DNA of 64,000 nucleotides from Arthrinium phaeospermum. Taxonomy: Eukaryota; Ascomycota; Sordariomycetes; Amphisphaeriales; Apiosporaceae. The stretch is from contig QYRS01000009.1 in the NCBI GenBank assembly GCA_006503535.1, forward strand, positions 1,426,001 to 1,490,000, in the 5' to 3' direction. Under the pieces are notes generated by a model that searched no databases, was not told the origin of the DNA, and was given only the letters and a program-made list of their open reading frames with translations. Position 1 is the first letter of the stretch; each line of letters starts with the position of its first letter. The translations under genes and the position numbers were made by a program. Shown in pieces: positions 31,920 through 44,051 of the stretch.

Positions 31920-33937
31920 TATGATGGCCTGTGAATTCACAATAGTCAATGATTGAGATTGGTATAGTATCAACTTCACCGATGAGAAGGAAAACGGGGG
32001 GAAATGACATTAGTCTCTCCGCGACGCAGAGAGAGCTTCAGAGGCTTTTCAAGTCCGGCCTGTTCGCTTGCTATATTGTGCTTCAAACCAAGCAATATGT
32101 ATCATACTTATCCAGCTTCTGTGCCGAGGTCCTGTTACTGCTCGCTTATTTTGTTTGCTACCTGTGACACTCGTGTTTCCAACCGCCCAAGTGTACCAGG
32201 AGGAGGAACTGCTTATGCCTGGACCACGATATCATGGCCAGGGTTTCTTCTGGCAACGATGAGTAGCACTAGGGGTACAGAATGGTTGTTATGATCGAAG
32301 CTGGAGCTTGATATCGACGCTCTACCTACGCCGATTCTATCCAAGATGTTTCTCCTGATAAGATCACAGAGCGCAGTGCAACAGGTTCCACCGCAGCCAA
32401 CATGGTGGCCAGCAATCTGCAGTGGGGCCGGCTGAGTCTCTCCTCTCGGCAATTATTTGATAACACCTCCAGCGTGGGGGAGAGACATCGGAAATGCCAA
32501 GCAGTCATGAGACAGGGGTTCCTGTTGTACGCCGATGCGTGGACAAATTACCACTGCGACGTCATGACTCGTACACATACCTGTGGCCCGCCGATTCGTG
32601 TTGACCGTTGCACCGCCGCGCTGGAATCTGGAAATGTTGCGTTGGGCCGGAACAATTCGAACTTAGTATCGCCATGTTTCTCCGACTGAGCATTCAAAGT
32701 GGTTATAGGGACGACTGGCCCTATGAGGAAAGGGTGCTACGATGGAAACCTGCTCACCCGGCTTTGGTGGTTGGTGTTGACCCGAGCCAAGCGCGGTCTC
32801 ATGTGGCGCAAGCAAGCGAAAAGGGTCCTATCTCGCGCAATATGCCCGAGTAGCGATAGCTAACAAGGTGAATCGAAGCACCGTAACTAGCAATATTAGA
32901 GGTGAAAGAAAATGCAACCGCATGATTGCAATTCCGCGGATTGTGATTGATAGGTGCCCCCCTCTTGGACTGTTCCTTGATTCTCGACGGGGTACCCTGG
33001 GGTGCATCCGTTGCCGATTCCGTCCGAAGCCATGACCCAAGCCATCTAGTCCAGATGAACCTGCCTGATCAGGAAGTTGGTGTGGTCCTACGAACCACTT
33101 GCGCGCGCAGCCTTTGCCGATAGGCTCTTACCCCTGCGTGGTATGCATGCAATATTGGAGTGTAAAGACCGGGCGATTGCCGGCTTAAGCGTCCGATACG
33201 ACCTTGTCCCTGGCATACCATGCTAGTAGTCCAATACTGCGATTGTATTCGACTCCTCCGCCGAACCGGCCGAGATGCCATGTTGGTGGGATATTTCCAT
33301 TGTGTAGTTGCTGTAGGTAATGATGACAACCACTTCCAACCCCCCAACCCTATCGACTGGTAGGTATTGCCTTCACATCCATCAGACTTCATGGTCAGGT
33401 AAATACTAGGTAAGACTCCACGATCCGGACGCTGCCAACCAGTTGTCATACCTACGAATTTGGTCGATATCGTGCGCGCCGTGGGCCAAATAAAAGCCAA
33501 CGGCCTCAACACGTGGTCGCATTGACGACCAAAGGCAGGTTACTATATTGTCTATAGAAGCCTACACTATAGGTCGTGCACGGAGGAAAGATAAGTGCCT
33601 GTGGGGACTAGTACGGGCGAGTGCCGGCCCCACACGCCAGATCAAGCTACCGACCCAGTAAGGATGGCATGGAGAAGGCTCTTCGGGATTGCGGATTCGG
33701 ACTGTCTATGCATTCGAACTTTTTTCTTATCGACCATCTTGACCATACAAACTGTGGTGGGCTGGTTAGTATAGATATAACCGAGACCCGTGGCATGTAG
33801 TTGAGCCGCATCCTTTGCAATTTGGTCTACAGGCTCAACCTCGTCTCCCCTGAGTAAAGACTGCTTCGTCACTCATTTCCGTGTCAAACTAGACACATCC
33901 ATTCGTTACAATTCTTTATAGTCGACCGTCTTCCGCC
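31920..33937. other. Intergenic region, no supportable gene
   Basis: A 2-kb gap. The longest minus-strand frame (33069-33512, 147 codons) has no domain and odd composition, so I leave it out. Otherwise promoter DNA of the flanking secreted-protein genes. Confidence 0.45.
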
Positions 33938-35591
33938 ATGTCTTTCAAGCGAGTCGGCGCCGTTGCGCTCTTGTTCCGGACAGCTGTGGCCGCTGCGCTC
34001 GGTAAGGACGACTCCTGTGCCTGCGACAAGCCCACCGTCCGCTATGTTGTCGTCGACATGCCTCCTGCCAATGCATCTACCCATGCCGTTCCCGCCGCCG
34101 CCGAGCCCGTAGTGCCCGTAACTAACGGCGCCGCTGTACCAGACTCCCATAGTCTTCCCCTGACGGTGCCCGCCACCCCAATCGTCAACGCGACGAAGAC
34201 ATTCACCCCCATCACCCCACCCGGCCTGGACTGCTCCAAAAAGGAGAACATCCTTCCCGCGGCCAACGTCTCGCTGTACTATGGCGCCCAAAGCGGATCG
34301 ACCGCCCGGGACTCCCACAGCGGCGGCCTGGTCAACCTGACTCTGGCCGTGAGCACGGGCGCCGTCGCCCTGGAGTACATCGACGCCGTCACCAAGGTGG
34401 ACTGCGGCGACGACAGCCTGACCGTCACCTTCAGCGACGACGAGGCGTACAAGACGGCGTACGACTCTTGGTCGGCCATGGAGACGCTGTTCATGATCAC
34501 CAACCACCTGGGCAACTGCGACGTCGAGTTCGAGCGCGGCTTCTTCAAGGTCGACAAGGTCGCCGCCGGCGCCGCGGCCAATACCATCTCCTGCAGCGCC
34601 AGCAAGGAGCAGATTCCCAGTATCGCCGGTAAGTGAGCCCTTCTTATTCGATCTCATATTCAAATAACCAAGGAGAAATCAGCGAGGACTAATCCGTGAA
34701 CCACCCCCAGACTCCTGCGAGATGACCTTCACCTCCATCCCCACCACCACGCACGCCAAGCGCCTCACCATCGACCCCAGCGTCAGCCTCGCCTTCCACA
34801 AGTCCTGGGCGGACGTGACGCTGTACGAGCAGGCCCCCTACGTCAAGATCGCCGCCGACGAAGCCGCCTTCGCCGCCAACGTGACCTTCTCGGGCCTCTT
34901 CAAATACAGCTTCCTGTCGTGGAAGCTCGAGGCCTTCGCCTTCGACATCGACACCGCCCTCGACGCGGACCTGCAGCTCTCCGCCCGCGTCGCGGCCGGC
35001 TACCGGAACACCTTCAAATACGCCCCCGACAGCCTCGCCTACAACCTCGTCGACATCCCGGGCGTCGTAACCCTGGGTCCCGGGGTCGCGTTCGGCCTCG
35101 GGCTCGACCTCGCGACCTCGGCGGGCGTCAACGTGACGGCGGGCGCGGGAATCTCGCTGCCGGACGGGAACGTGCACCTGGACCTCCAGGGCGGGGCGTC
35201 GGCCGCGACGGCCGGGTGGCGGCCGCAGTACACGAGCTTCGCGCGCCTCTCGGAGCGGGGCGAGGTGCAGGCCAATGTCAGCGCGTCGGTGACGGTGCAG
35301 CTGGCGCTCAAGTTCCTGGGCGGGCTGGTCGACCTCAGCAGCGGGCTGACCGCCGAGCCCGCGTTCCACAACCACTTCGTGCTCGACGGGGCGCAGGGGG
35401 CCGACGTGCACGGGGGTGTGGAGCCGCTGGCCCCCACCGCCGCCGAGACGTGCGGGAACGGCGTCCAGCTCAAGTCGGACTTTTTGTTCGCGCTCTCGGG
35501 GTTCATCACGAAGTACTGGAGTTCCAAGATCTGGGATACTGAGGTTCCTATCGTGGATAAGTGCTATTACTTCAACGGAACCCAGGCATAG
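33938..35591 (+). CDS. Large secreted protein, DUF7029/DUF7223-like
   Basis: Two exons (33938-34628, 34711-35591; intron 82 bp with CTAAT branch) give 523 residues. Signal peptide about 1-21 (VGAVALLFRTAVAAALG). A Pro/Ala/Thr-rich spacer runs to about residue 90. Residues about 100-215 match the DUF7029 pattern (ANVSLYYGAQSG, VALEYIDAVTKVDCGDDSLTVTFSDDEAYKTA, W-x-x-(V/M)ETLFMIT). The second exon is a beta-rich, DUF7223-like region (LTIDPSVSLAFHKSW, LDADLQLSARVAAGY, GPGVAFGLGLDL, LLGGLVDL-type strands). About eight N-glycosylation sequons. The C-terminus has paired Cys (ETCGNGVQ, DKCYYF) and no GPI signal. These domains are common in fungal secretomes; function unknown. Very GC-rich third positions. 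Confidence 0.85.
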
Positions 35592-36168
35592 ATCGCGGAT
35601 ACGGACTTGAGGCCTCTTTGTAATCTTATATAAATGCATATATGTATGTAGTAGCTTTAGACATAGCGTTGTCCATCGTGATTCTTAACGCACTAATATA
35701 CTTACCCATCTCAGCGTATTCTTTTCGTATACCCATACAGTAGTGCCTGCACACCGTAACTCCAAACCGTCCTGTTCATCAATGTCAATGTTGCAGCCCG
35801 CCCTTTACTCACTGTGGACGATTGCCGAATGGGGCCGAGTATCCCTCGAGCTCCACCGCCCCCGCCGGCATGGTTGCGAACTGTGCACCAAACCCCACGG
35901 GCAACATCTCCATCTCGGACCGCATCACAGCCGGTGGCTTTGTCGGCGCCGTCACGAAGCCTGATAGCTCACGTGGACGGACTCTTGTGGCACGTGGAGC
36001 ATCGGTCCTCATCGTCGTGATTTCGACCACGGAGCTTCGTCGGAAGAGACGCTTGGGGGAATAGCTAGACAACTAATAGTTCCCCAGGAGTTAGTTCAGG
36101 ATTTATTAGACTAAGTAGCAGCCCCAGGTTGGAGAGTAAGAGACTTGGGCACTAGTTGCTCAAGCCGG
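35592..36168. other. Intergenic region with a coding-like fragment at 35822-36064
   Basis: The plus-strand frame 35822-36064 begins MPNGAEYPSSSTAPAGMV and has a plausible NISISDRITAGGFVGAV segment before turning basic. It lacks a signal peptide and a recognised domain. It could be a relic of another secreted protein; I do not call it a gene. Confidence 0.3.
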
Positions 36169-36492
36169 TCAAGAGCCCGAGGATAGATGAAGAAAAGCAC
36201 GTACCCAACTCCAGCGGTTCCAAATCCTGAGGTCGTCTTGGTCGACGCCATCGTTCGGGTTCGCGGGGTCGATGTAATGGTTATATTTGTATTCCCCCCT
36301 GCGCCGGCAAAGACTGACAGTGACACCCACAAACATGACGAAGGCGATCGTGATCACGCTGATGGACAGGACGAACTGGGCGTCGGGGGTGAAGGCTTCG
36401 CCGTCTCTTTGCAGTAGAGGCGGCAGCCGTTTCTGGTGTAGCGGTTCCAATAGTCCGTCGTAGCCGTTGGCCTGCTGCGGGAGTGGTGCCAT
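36169..36492 (-). CDS. Small single-pass membrane protein
   Basis: Intron-free frame of 107 residues starting MAPLPQQANGYDG. One strong hydrophobic segment (about residues 40-62: FVLSISVITIAFVMFVGVTVSLC) is followed at once by CRRRGEYKYNHYIDP, so the positive-inside rule puts the C-terminus in the cytosol. No signal peptide precedes it, suggesting a type III topology. The tail may use a donor at RWSW/GTACGT to splice to a further exon; I could not settle this. Lies between two secreted-protein genes. Unknown function. Confidence 0.6.
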   Translation of the reverse strand: MAPLPQQANGYDGLLEPLHQKRLPPLLQRDGEAFTPDAQFVLSISVITIAFVMFVGVTVSLCRRRGEYKYNHYIDPANPNDGVDQDDLRIWNRWSWVRAFLHLSSGS

Positions 36493-37372
36493 CCCTGAGA
36501 GCGTAGGCGAGCGTAGATGTTCTTTTTGCCCCTACAGCGGTAGGGCAAAGTGGTTCGTCGTCGTCCCGCTTGTGGGGGCGTATTAATTCTTTGTTTTCGG
36601 TGTCCAGCACATGCGAGATCGTTCTGATAGTGCACTTGGGCGTTATGAGGCAGTTGGTATGCAATGGAAAACAAGAGACTTGGATTCATCAAGAAATATA
36701 CAGCGGTGGGGAGTTCGACTCAGCATTGGCCGGGCGAAGTAGCGCAAACCACGGCGCGAAAAGAAAATCGGAAGACGTATTGCGAAGACGGATCAGCAGA
36801 GTCAAATGTTTGGCTGGTAGTGTGATATTACAGAGCACGTTGCTATTGGGGCCAAGAACTTTCGGGCCAAACCAGTTGCTGGAGTCTTGCCGGCGGAAAG
36901 CTGTTGCAGGAACTTACACGCCTCCAAACCTTACTTGCGTGATTCATATGGTAGTTGGTTGCTCTCCACGACCGCAATGCTGGGTTGTACGTACCAAGAC
37001 GATTCACGTTTGAGGCGCAATGCAGGGGTGAGCACAGGCTTCATTCAGCAACAGAATGCAAGAGCCATATCACACGGACGCGCAGAACAACACATGCTGT
37101 ATTTTCACTTGCTCTGATTTAATACACGCATTCATCTTGCAAGGCCATTCGGTAATAATGAATTCTAACATTTATGTCATTCAGACGGGTCGAAGATTCC
37201 ACACACTCTTCCAATCCGCCATCCTGCCATCCTGTGTCACTAAGCTAGAATTTCGCTTCTGTACTTAAAGTACAGTCATCAGCGGAACTGTAGCTCCCTG
37301 ACAGAAGCTTATTAAAACCCAAAGTCAAAACCCGACGCCCGCTTCTTTCAAACCAATTTGAAATCAATCGAT
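36493..37372. other. Intergenic region, no gene seen
   Basis: About 880 bp with promoter DNA of the membrane-protein gene and the 3' end of the following minus-strand gene; only short frames. Confidence 0.5.
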
Positions 37373-38003
37373 CTACGCGCCGCCCGTGCAGGTGAACACG
37401 GTCGCCCCCGACGCGTCCGCGCTTTCCTTGCAGCTCAGCTTGCCCGAGTACGTGATCTTGAACTCGGCGGCGCCGTCGTAGCCGAGCGTCAGGGCCAGGT
37501 CGGCCTTGGTGTTGGTCTTGGTGTTGCCGGTGCCGAGGCCGATGGTCATGTTCTGGGTGGAGATGGTGTAGCCGCCGCCGAGCCCGAACGCGGGGGAGCC
37601 GGCTTGGAGTCCACCTTTTTTTTTGTCCAAAGTTAGTCGACTTTTCGTTCAGGGGTAATCGGGATTGGGTTTGGCGGCTTGTTCCGTGATGTGGGTTGGG
37701 GGTTTGGGGGTTGGGGATGGTAACAGGGGGGCCTGGGGTAACGCGCTACGGCTGGCTTGAGGACAACACCGACTTACCTCCAAAACTCGCACCCTCCGCC
37801 CAGTTGATGCCGCATCCGACGCCAATGTCCCCAAACGGGACCAGCGATCCGCTGGCAGATAAGGAACCGGAGCCGTTGGAAACTGTGCCGTTCGAGCCGA
37901 TCGTGTTGACCTTCACGCTGCTGGATGCGGATGCTGACGGTGCTGCCAACCCGCCGCTGACAACGCAGCAGAGGGTGATGAGCGAGAGACTGTAAGAGCG
38001 CAT
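37373..38003 (-). CDS. Small secreted Ser/Gly-rich protein
   Basis: Two exons (37778-38003, 37373-37614; intron 163 bp) give 155 residues. Signal peptide about 1-20 (SLSLITLCCVVSGGLAAPSA). A Ser/Gly/Val-rich segment (SASASSSVKVNTIGSNGTVSNGSGSLSAS) precedes a Gly-rich beta-like part (FGLGGGYTIS, TIGLGTGNTKTNTKADLALTLGYDG) and a short C-terminal Cys-containing strand (GKLSCKES, VFTCTGGA). Together with VGCGINW this gives three mature Cys. The acceptor is unusual, an A9 run (AAAAAAAAAG/GT), but the join is in phase and continues the Gly-rich pattern (ASFGG-GLQAG). Not recognised; cell-wall or apoplastic role is plausible. Confidence 0.72.
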
Positions 38004-38716
38004 GATGAGGATGTTATGGGTTTTAAAATGAGTGTATGTATGGGCAAAAGAGCGTATGTTGGCGGATGCGAGGTGTCAAAGAATGTAGAGAGGTCGGCTT
38101 AGGCTACTCACAAACTGGCCAAGCGATATGGACTGGAGGAGGCCAGTTATATAGTTCAATAGCCCGGGATCTCCTACTGGTAAGGTTTACATACACTGCC
38201 CCTTTGCATAGTATCCTGCTGGTATAATCTCGGTGTTCGCCGAGTCCGCCCAATTAAGGTTTGCAGAGACTGCGGTATCCATGCCTGTCACACGCGTACG
38301 AGACTATTCAGGGGCAAATAAGTCGTTTTGCCAATGCCCCAGATGTTTCCGTGCCTGTTGTCGGGAATCGAGATTGTAAGTAACTGCACGTAGAGGACGA
38401 CAAGAAAACGGATTGCTATATACTACTCAACCCTAACGGGGATGCCGACCTGGATAGACTAAGAGTATTTAGCTTTACTTGATCTGAGGCCAATTTGGGT
38501 GTAATGGGCATCTCTAATCTAACGATACACTTGAATTCCTTTGACAAACTACCCTGCCATTCATGTGGACTTGTGCCTTGGTAAATCGTCGTATACCAGG
38601 CCGCCCCCTTTTTGCCTCTTCGATGGTTCTTTGGTGCAACGCGGACCGAGCCCGGATGCGCGGTGCGGATCGGTAGAAAAGGTGAGGCAAAAACGCCAAA
38701 ACCATACCAACAAACC
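38004..38716. other. Intergenic region, no gene seen
   Basis: About 700 bp containing the promoter of the Ser/Gly-rich secreted protein gene and the 3' end of the C2H2 gene. Confidence 0.5.
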
Positions 38717-41579
38717 TCAAGGCAGTGTTTCCTCGGTGTCCTCAAGCCCCTCAGGGTGCTCGTCTTTCAGGGCATGCTCATCTGTGTTTTGTTTGGTGGC
38801 ATCAGTGGAGAGGGTAAAGCGTCTGAGAAGGCGGAATATGTCTTTGTAGTCGGAAGGTCCGGACTTCGGGTCGGCTTCGAGTTTTTCTCGCATTGAACTG
38901 TCTTCGTCCTGACCGCTGTCTCGTGAAGGCTGCAAGGTTTGACCTTGACGTCCCGGCCAGAGTCCCCAGCTTCCGTAGGCTTCCTTATTGCGGCGTCCGT
39001 GGTCCTTGTGTTCGCTCGTCTCTTTCTGTGTACTCTCCTTGCTAGTATCCCGTTCTACAGGTTTTGTAATCCGACGAATGAGTGTCCTAACTGACTCCAG
39101 CTCCGCCCTTGGCTTCGTCTCAAGATCCTTCTTGAGATACCCATCTTCCAGCCACTCCCGACGCCGCCTATCGGCCGTGTCCGGATCGCGTCTTGTTTCC
39201 GTCCCCAGACGATGTTCCTCCGCCGTCAAAATGCGTGTCGAATCTGCCTTCGATAGACCCTGTGATTCGGCAGAGTGGAGCTCATGCTCAGTTTTTATGT
39301 TTGAGGTGTCGCCTGGCCCGTTTTCTAATATAGAAGAGGCAAGTTTCGTCTCTGGTGCAGGAGAAGTATCACCCTCTCTCTCGTTTCCAACTGCCCCTGG
39401 AATTGCGGAGCGGTGGTGACACATCGAGCTGGGGTGGTACACTGGAAGCTTCTCTCCGCCGGCTCTCCGCGCGTTGACTAAAGCAATTGTACCATCCCAA
39501 TCTGGAACCTCGTTCTTGTGAAGGTCGTAGTAACTCTTGATCTGTAAAAGGCATTAATAAATTCAATTCATTCAGGGAAAGGGGGAGTGTGTCGTACCTG
39601 GGCCGGAGTCTGAGGCAACCACCCAGCCATCTGATTCCAGTCATCTCCAAACTCACCTATCAAGGTTTCGAACTCGAACTGATCATTTACACACCAGCCA
39701 GGAGGTGTTCTAGGAATGCTTTTGCGCGGTCGTCTCTCCCACTCCGGTAACAAAGCCACTGGCATCCTTCTCACGGCTCCTTGTTCCTGATCGCCATGCT
39801 CGCCATCGTGGTCGACGATATCGCGATCTTGTCCTGTGATCGAGCCTTTCTGATCTGCCATTCCGGTGTCGATGTCGGAAGATGCGACATCGTCTTCCGA
39901 ATCATTGGCGACCTCCTCGTCCGTGCTCTCGTCAATAGGATCATTATTATCGACATCTGTTGGCAAGGCGAACAATGCCAGCTGCTCAAGATGACGTCCC
40001 ACATGCCTCTGGTATTGATGACTTGATGACAGAATCTCGTCACAGAATTCACATCTTTGACGTATGAAATCCGGACAAGGCCGTTCGCACTGCGCTCGGT
40101 TTTGTCAGTCTCGCTCCTTCGGGAGCATTTTGCATTAGAGCATCGCAATCTAGTATTCGTAAAAAGACAAACTATAAACGAGAAATAAACAAGAAAGGGA
40201 CGGGAAAGAAACGAAACAGAAACGTGTGAGGTTGGGGTTGTTTAGTCCTACCAGCCGAAGAGGTAAGTAAGTAAGATGACTTACAGCTGTCAATAGTGTA
40301 TCAATTTGATCTGGTCCAAAAGCGTCAGGGTGATCGTGCCGGATATGCTTTGCGAACGATTCCCGGGTCTGGAAAGACTCCGAATCATCGAACGGACACT
40401 TCCAGATCCTCCAATGCTGCTGGCGTAGATGTTCCACCCACTGGTGCCGCCTAGTGAATACCTGCGGAGCCGATGGGCAGTCCTTATAGAGGCACATGTA
40501 TGGACGGAGATCGGCGAAAACATGCTTCCTGGAAGACGGGAGGCAGTCAATAAGAAGTACTTTAGGGCTAGTGTGGAGGGGAAGACTAACTTCCAAGCTC
40601 GTTCTGTCTGAGCCGATAGTATCATGAAGCAAAAAGGACATTCAAAGTATTCCTGCATTGCTGCCTCCTTGGGCAACGGCGGGACCCTCAACTTTGTCGA
40701 GTCCGCGACCGAGGTAGCAAAGGATGTCTGGGTGAAACCGGTTTCGGAGTTGTCATCAACCGCGAGATTGCCAAGAACAGGTTCATCGGCCTTTTTGAGT
40801 ACATCCGGTAGCGACGACGCAACGGTGCTCTTCCCGTCGGGAGCAACTCTATCGTTTGTGGCTTCCAGTCCACTGCCAAGTTTCCCACGATGCGATTCTC
40901 GGTACTTGAAGTAGTGCCGGCGCATGGAGATGGCCTTGCCAAGTCGCTGAGACACTTCGGGATCGAGATTGGGGTGCTTGTTGTGCACATGTTGGATGTC
41001 GAATGTCTCGTAATGGGAGGTGTTGACGGACATCGACGACATGAGCCGGTCGTGCTGGGGAGCGCTTCTGAGCCCAGCTGATACCTTGTACAGGTAAATG
41101 ACAATCTCGTCAATATCAGCAATCAACTGCTCCAGCTCAGTTTCAAAATTAAATGCTTCATCTTCTGCATCGTGTTGCTCGCCGTGGCTGTCTGGCAAGA
41201 ATCCTTCTGGCTCATCTTCGTCCCACGGTTGCACCTCACCGTTAAATATCCTTTTGGCTACCGCCTGTCAGTAACGCGCATCTGTGGATGGGAGAGGAAT
41301 CATTGTTATACCATCGGCCAGTGCTTCTAACAGATCTCCGAGCAAGTTTTGCACTTCTTCGCGGAGGTTGGAGGCATCCCGTAGTCGATAGTCGAGAGAG
41401 CTTGCCCCTTTGCGATGGGCTCCGATGTTGCCCGACCATACCTTGAACTTGCCCTGCTCATCGCTGATTTTGGCGCGAGCGAGGCTTTCGTCAGCCGTCC
41501 CACCGCATTCGACCCGCGTGGAGAGGACAGAGTCGAAAGACTCCAAGCAGTCACGAACTAGACCCCCTATAGTTTGCAT
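38717..41579 (-). CDS. C2H2 zinc-finger protein with SANT-like segment
   Basis: Five exons (41312-41579, 40591-41257, 40285-40528, 39598-40089, 38717-39541; introns 54, 62, 195 and 56 bp) give 831 residues, all joins in phase. The first exon is a helical N-terminus common in fungal C2H2/ankyrin-type proteins (LVRDCLESFDSVL, FKVWSGNIGAH, LDYRLRDAS). Mid-protein zinc fingers: YFECPFCFMILSA...AWKKHVFADLRPY, CLYKDCPSAPQVFTRRHQWVEHLRQQH, KCPFDDS...FAKHIRHDH, and CEFCDEILSSSHQYQRHVGRHLEQLALFALP. A segment GDDWNQMAGWLPQTPAQIKSYYDLH after them resembles a SANT/Myb helix set. The last exon is charged and low in complexity. The ATG at 41579 is the first in frame. Head to head with the DUF7580-type gene, 355 bp apart. 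Confidence 0.82.
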
Positions 41580-41934
41580 CGTGTCTATGTCATTCAACTA
41601 GCAAGAAACGTGTAGCCTCTGGCAGAATTCATTGAGCTGGAAATATCAGTCGCATGACCAAGATCAGTGCGGTTATTCCGAGAGGCGGGGTGAAGCAGTG
41701 TAACAGTCAAAACCTCCATCCCTGTAGCTGTCAGCCAATGTCAGCTGTAATAACAGTGGTGCCTGCATCTCTCATCACATTCACATCCTACTCGACTGAA
41801 TTTCAAATCCCCGCACCGGGATGTGCTAGGCTTGTGTGCGTGTACTACTTTTGCTTCTGCGAAGTTCGACATCTTGGTGGCATCGGAACCGAAGTCAAGA
41901 GGAGCCAGATCGAATATTCCCGAGTAGCAACACC
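41580..41934. promoter_or_regulatory. Short bidirectional promoter region
   Basis: 355 bp separate two divergent start codons, so core promoters of the C2H2 and DUF7580-type genes must overlap or be compact. No clear TATA box on either side. Confidence 0.5.
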
Positions 41935-43904
41935 ATGTCTGGGATTGAGGTAGTCGGGCTGGTGCTCGGAACGATTCCTTTGATCATCACATCCATCGAG
42001 AAGTACAAGGCTGTCCAGTCATGGCGGAAATACTCGAGAGAGCTCAGCAGCCTCCGGAGGTCGCTGAGTGCTGAGCTAATCATTCTCGAAGGTACCTGCG
42101 AGAAGCTGTTGACCGGCCTCGTGGCAGAGACCGACATAGAAAACATGATCCGGGAGCCGTTCGGTCCTCTCTGGAATGACGAGCGGATCCATGGCACCAT
42201 CCGAAGGAGGCTGTGGAAAGCGTACGGGACCTTCGAGAGCACCGTCGAAGATATGAGTGAGGCTGTTGAGGAACTAGAAGCTAAGCTAGGTGTTTTTCAC
42301 GTGAGTTCCCTTCGTCACGTTATAAGGTGGAATGTTGATTGATCTTCCAGATCACTAAATCCGCATCGTCTTCGATAACCGGAGGGCTAGAGCGTGTCAA
42401 GTTTGCTTTCAATCGGTCGCAGTACAGCGACATGCTCAAGGTCATAGCGGAGGGCAACGCGACGTTGGGGAAGCTCGTGGACCTGGGCGTCAACGAAGGC
42501 ATGGAGTCGGGCCGGCAAGTGCGCTCAGCCGCCCGCTTCTTCAGCCTTACACGGAGGCTCTCGCGCAATGTGTTCAACGCCATCCGCTGTAGTCTATCCT
42601 GCCGATGTCCAGTATCGCACACCGTCAACCTCGAGCTGCAGCCTCCTTGTGTGCAGCCGACTCCATACGACGACGACGAGACCGTCGCCAAGCAAATCTT
42701 CTTCCGGTTGACGTTGATGTACGATGCCAACAACCGAAAGGCGAAACAGACCACGTGGATATGGGATGAAGTCGAGGTACGCGCCGAGATAGAGCGGCCC
42801 AAAAATTCGCCATCGGACGCGATGGCCTGCAGACCAAGTCTGAAGCCTCATGGCACCCCGAAGAAAAGGGTCAACTTTGCCACCACGACTTCATTTTCTG
42901 CCACGCCATCGTTTGCAGCCACGCCTTCTTCCGGCCTGCCTGGCTCGGTTACCCAGGTGCAGACGATCGATGGGATAGAAGTGTACCAAGAGTCTCTGGC
43001 AGTTGCCATGACCGGCCTTACCGCCGGAGCCGTGGCCCTTGGAATGCCAAGGTCACAAGGTAAAATCCGCGATCTCCAAGACCTCTGCCACGCCATCGAG
43101 GAACGTAGGCGCCCCGAGAAACTGTCCAGTCTTGCCTGCTATGGCTACGTGACAGACAAGTCCGCTTCCACGTACAACAAGTTCGGGGTGTATCCTGTTC
43201 CGCACCCCCAAGCCCACTACAATCTCAGCGACGAATGGTCGTTGGTGTCCCTGCGCCAGGTCCTCGAGAGCGGTGGCCATTCGCTGCCGTATCTCGCCTT
43301 CCGCCACAAGCAGACGTTGGCCGCCACCGTCGCTTCCAATGTGCTGCAGCTGGCCAAGTCGCCCTGGCTACCGGAAGTATTTGACTGCGACAGCATCCTC
43401 TTTGTCAACTTGGACGGAAGCCCTTCGTACGATCACGCCTTTGTCTCTAAACGGCTGCCGGAGCGCGATCAACCCAAGTCACTAGATGATGGCCCACAAT
43501 ACAACAACAACTCGGGTATCATACAGAACAGTACCATCTTCAGTCTTGGGATCGTGCTCCTCGAGCTGGCCCTCGGAAAGCGGTTGTGGTTCTTACGGAA
43601 AACGGCGACCACCGCAAAGACCAACGAGGAGCCATCCCTGTCGCAGAGATCCCCAACGCAAGCTGCCGAGCGACGAGACCTTCTGCTCGATTACCAAACT
43701 GCCCTGCAGCACTTGAACGCGGTCCACATCGAAATGGGCCCGAACTACCATGACGCCGTGCGTCGGTGTATCAAGTGCGAATTCATGCACCCGACCCTGG
43801 ACCTGGAGGACGACGGGTTCCGCCAGGAGGTCTACGGCAAGGTGGTCGCCTTGCTCGAGGCGAACCTGAAGAACATGAATTCGAGCACGAGATCATTCAC
43901 TTGA
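41935..43904 (+). CDS. DUF7580-type fungal protein
   Basis: Two exons (41935-42300, 42351-43904; intron 50 bp) give 639 residues. The N-terminus (MSGIEVVGLVLGTIPLIITSIEKYK, quoted in part) and the following helices (RKYSRELSSLRRSLSAEL) are the usual opening of this fungal family and recall the helical N-termini of HeLo-like/STAND-associated proteins. The C-terminal 250 residues fit DUF7580: KIRDLQDLCHAIEE, LACYGYVTD, LRQVLES, RHKQTLAATVASNVLQL, SILFVNLDG and IFSLGIVLLELALGK. The last part looks like the C-lobe of a degenerate protein kinase, but no catalytic HRD/DFG is visible. Family function unknown; relatives are frequent near heterokaryon-incompatibility and NLR-like genes. Shares a 355-bp promoter region with the C2H2 gene. 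Confidence 0.82.
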
Positions 43905-44051
43905 AGTACAACGAATAACGTGTGAAGCAAGCACAATCGAAAAACGCCATCAGTGGCACCGAGTTGACCCCCTTTCAATTGAATGCCTGCCTTGGTAGAG
44001 AGGCGAGATCGAGAAAACATGATCAGGAGGGCATACTTGTCCCTCTCCATG

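Noticed and set aside
33069..33512. 147-codon minus-strand frame
   Set aside because: Arg/Thr/Pro-rich with no recognised motif and no plausible partner exons.
34919..35639. Long overlapping frames on both strands over the DUF7029-like gene
   Set aside because: Shadows caused by very high GC at third codon positions of the real gene.
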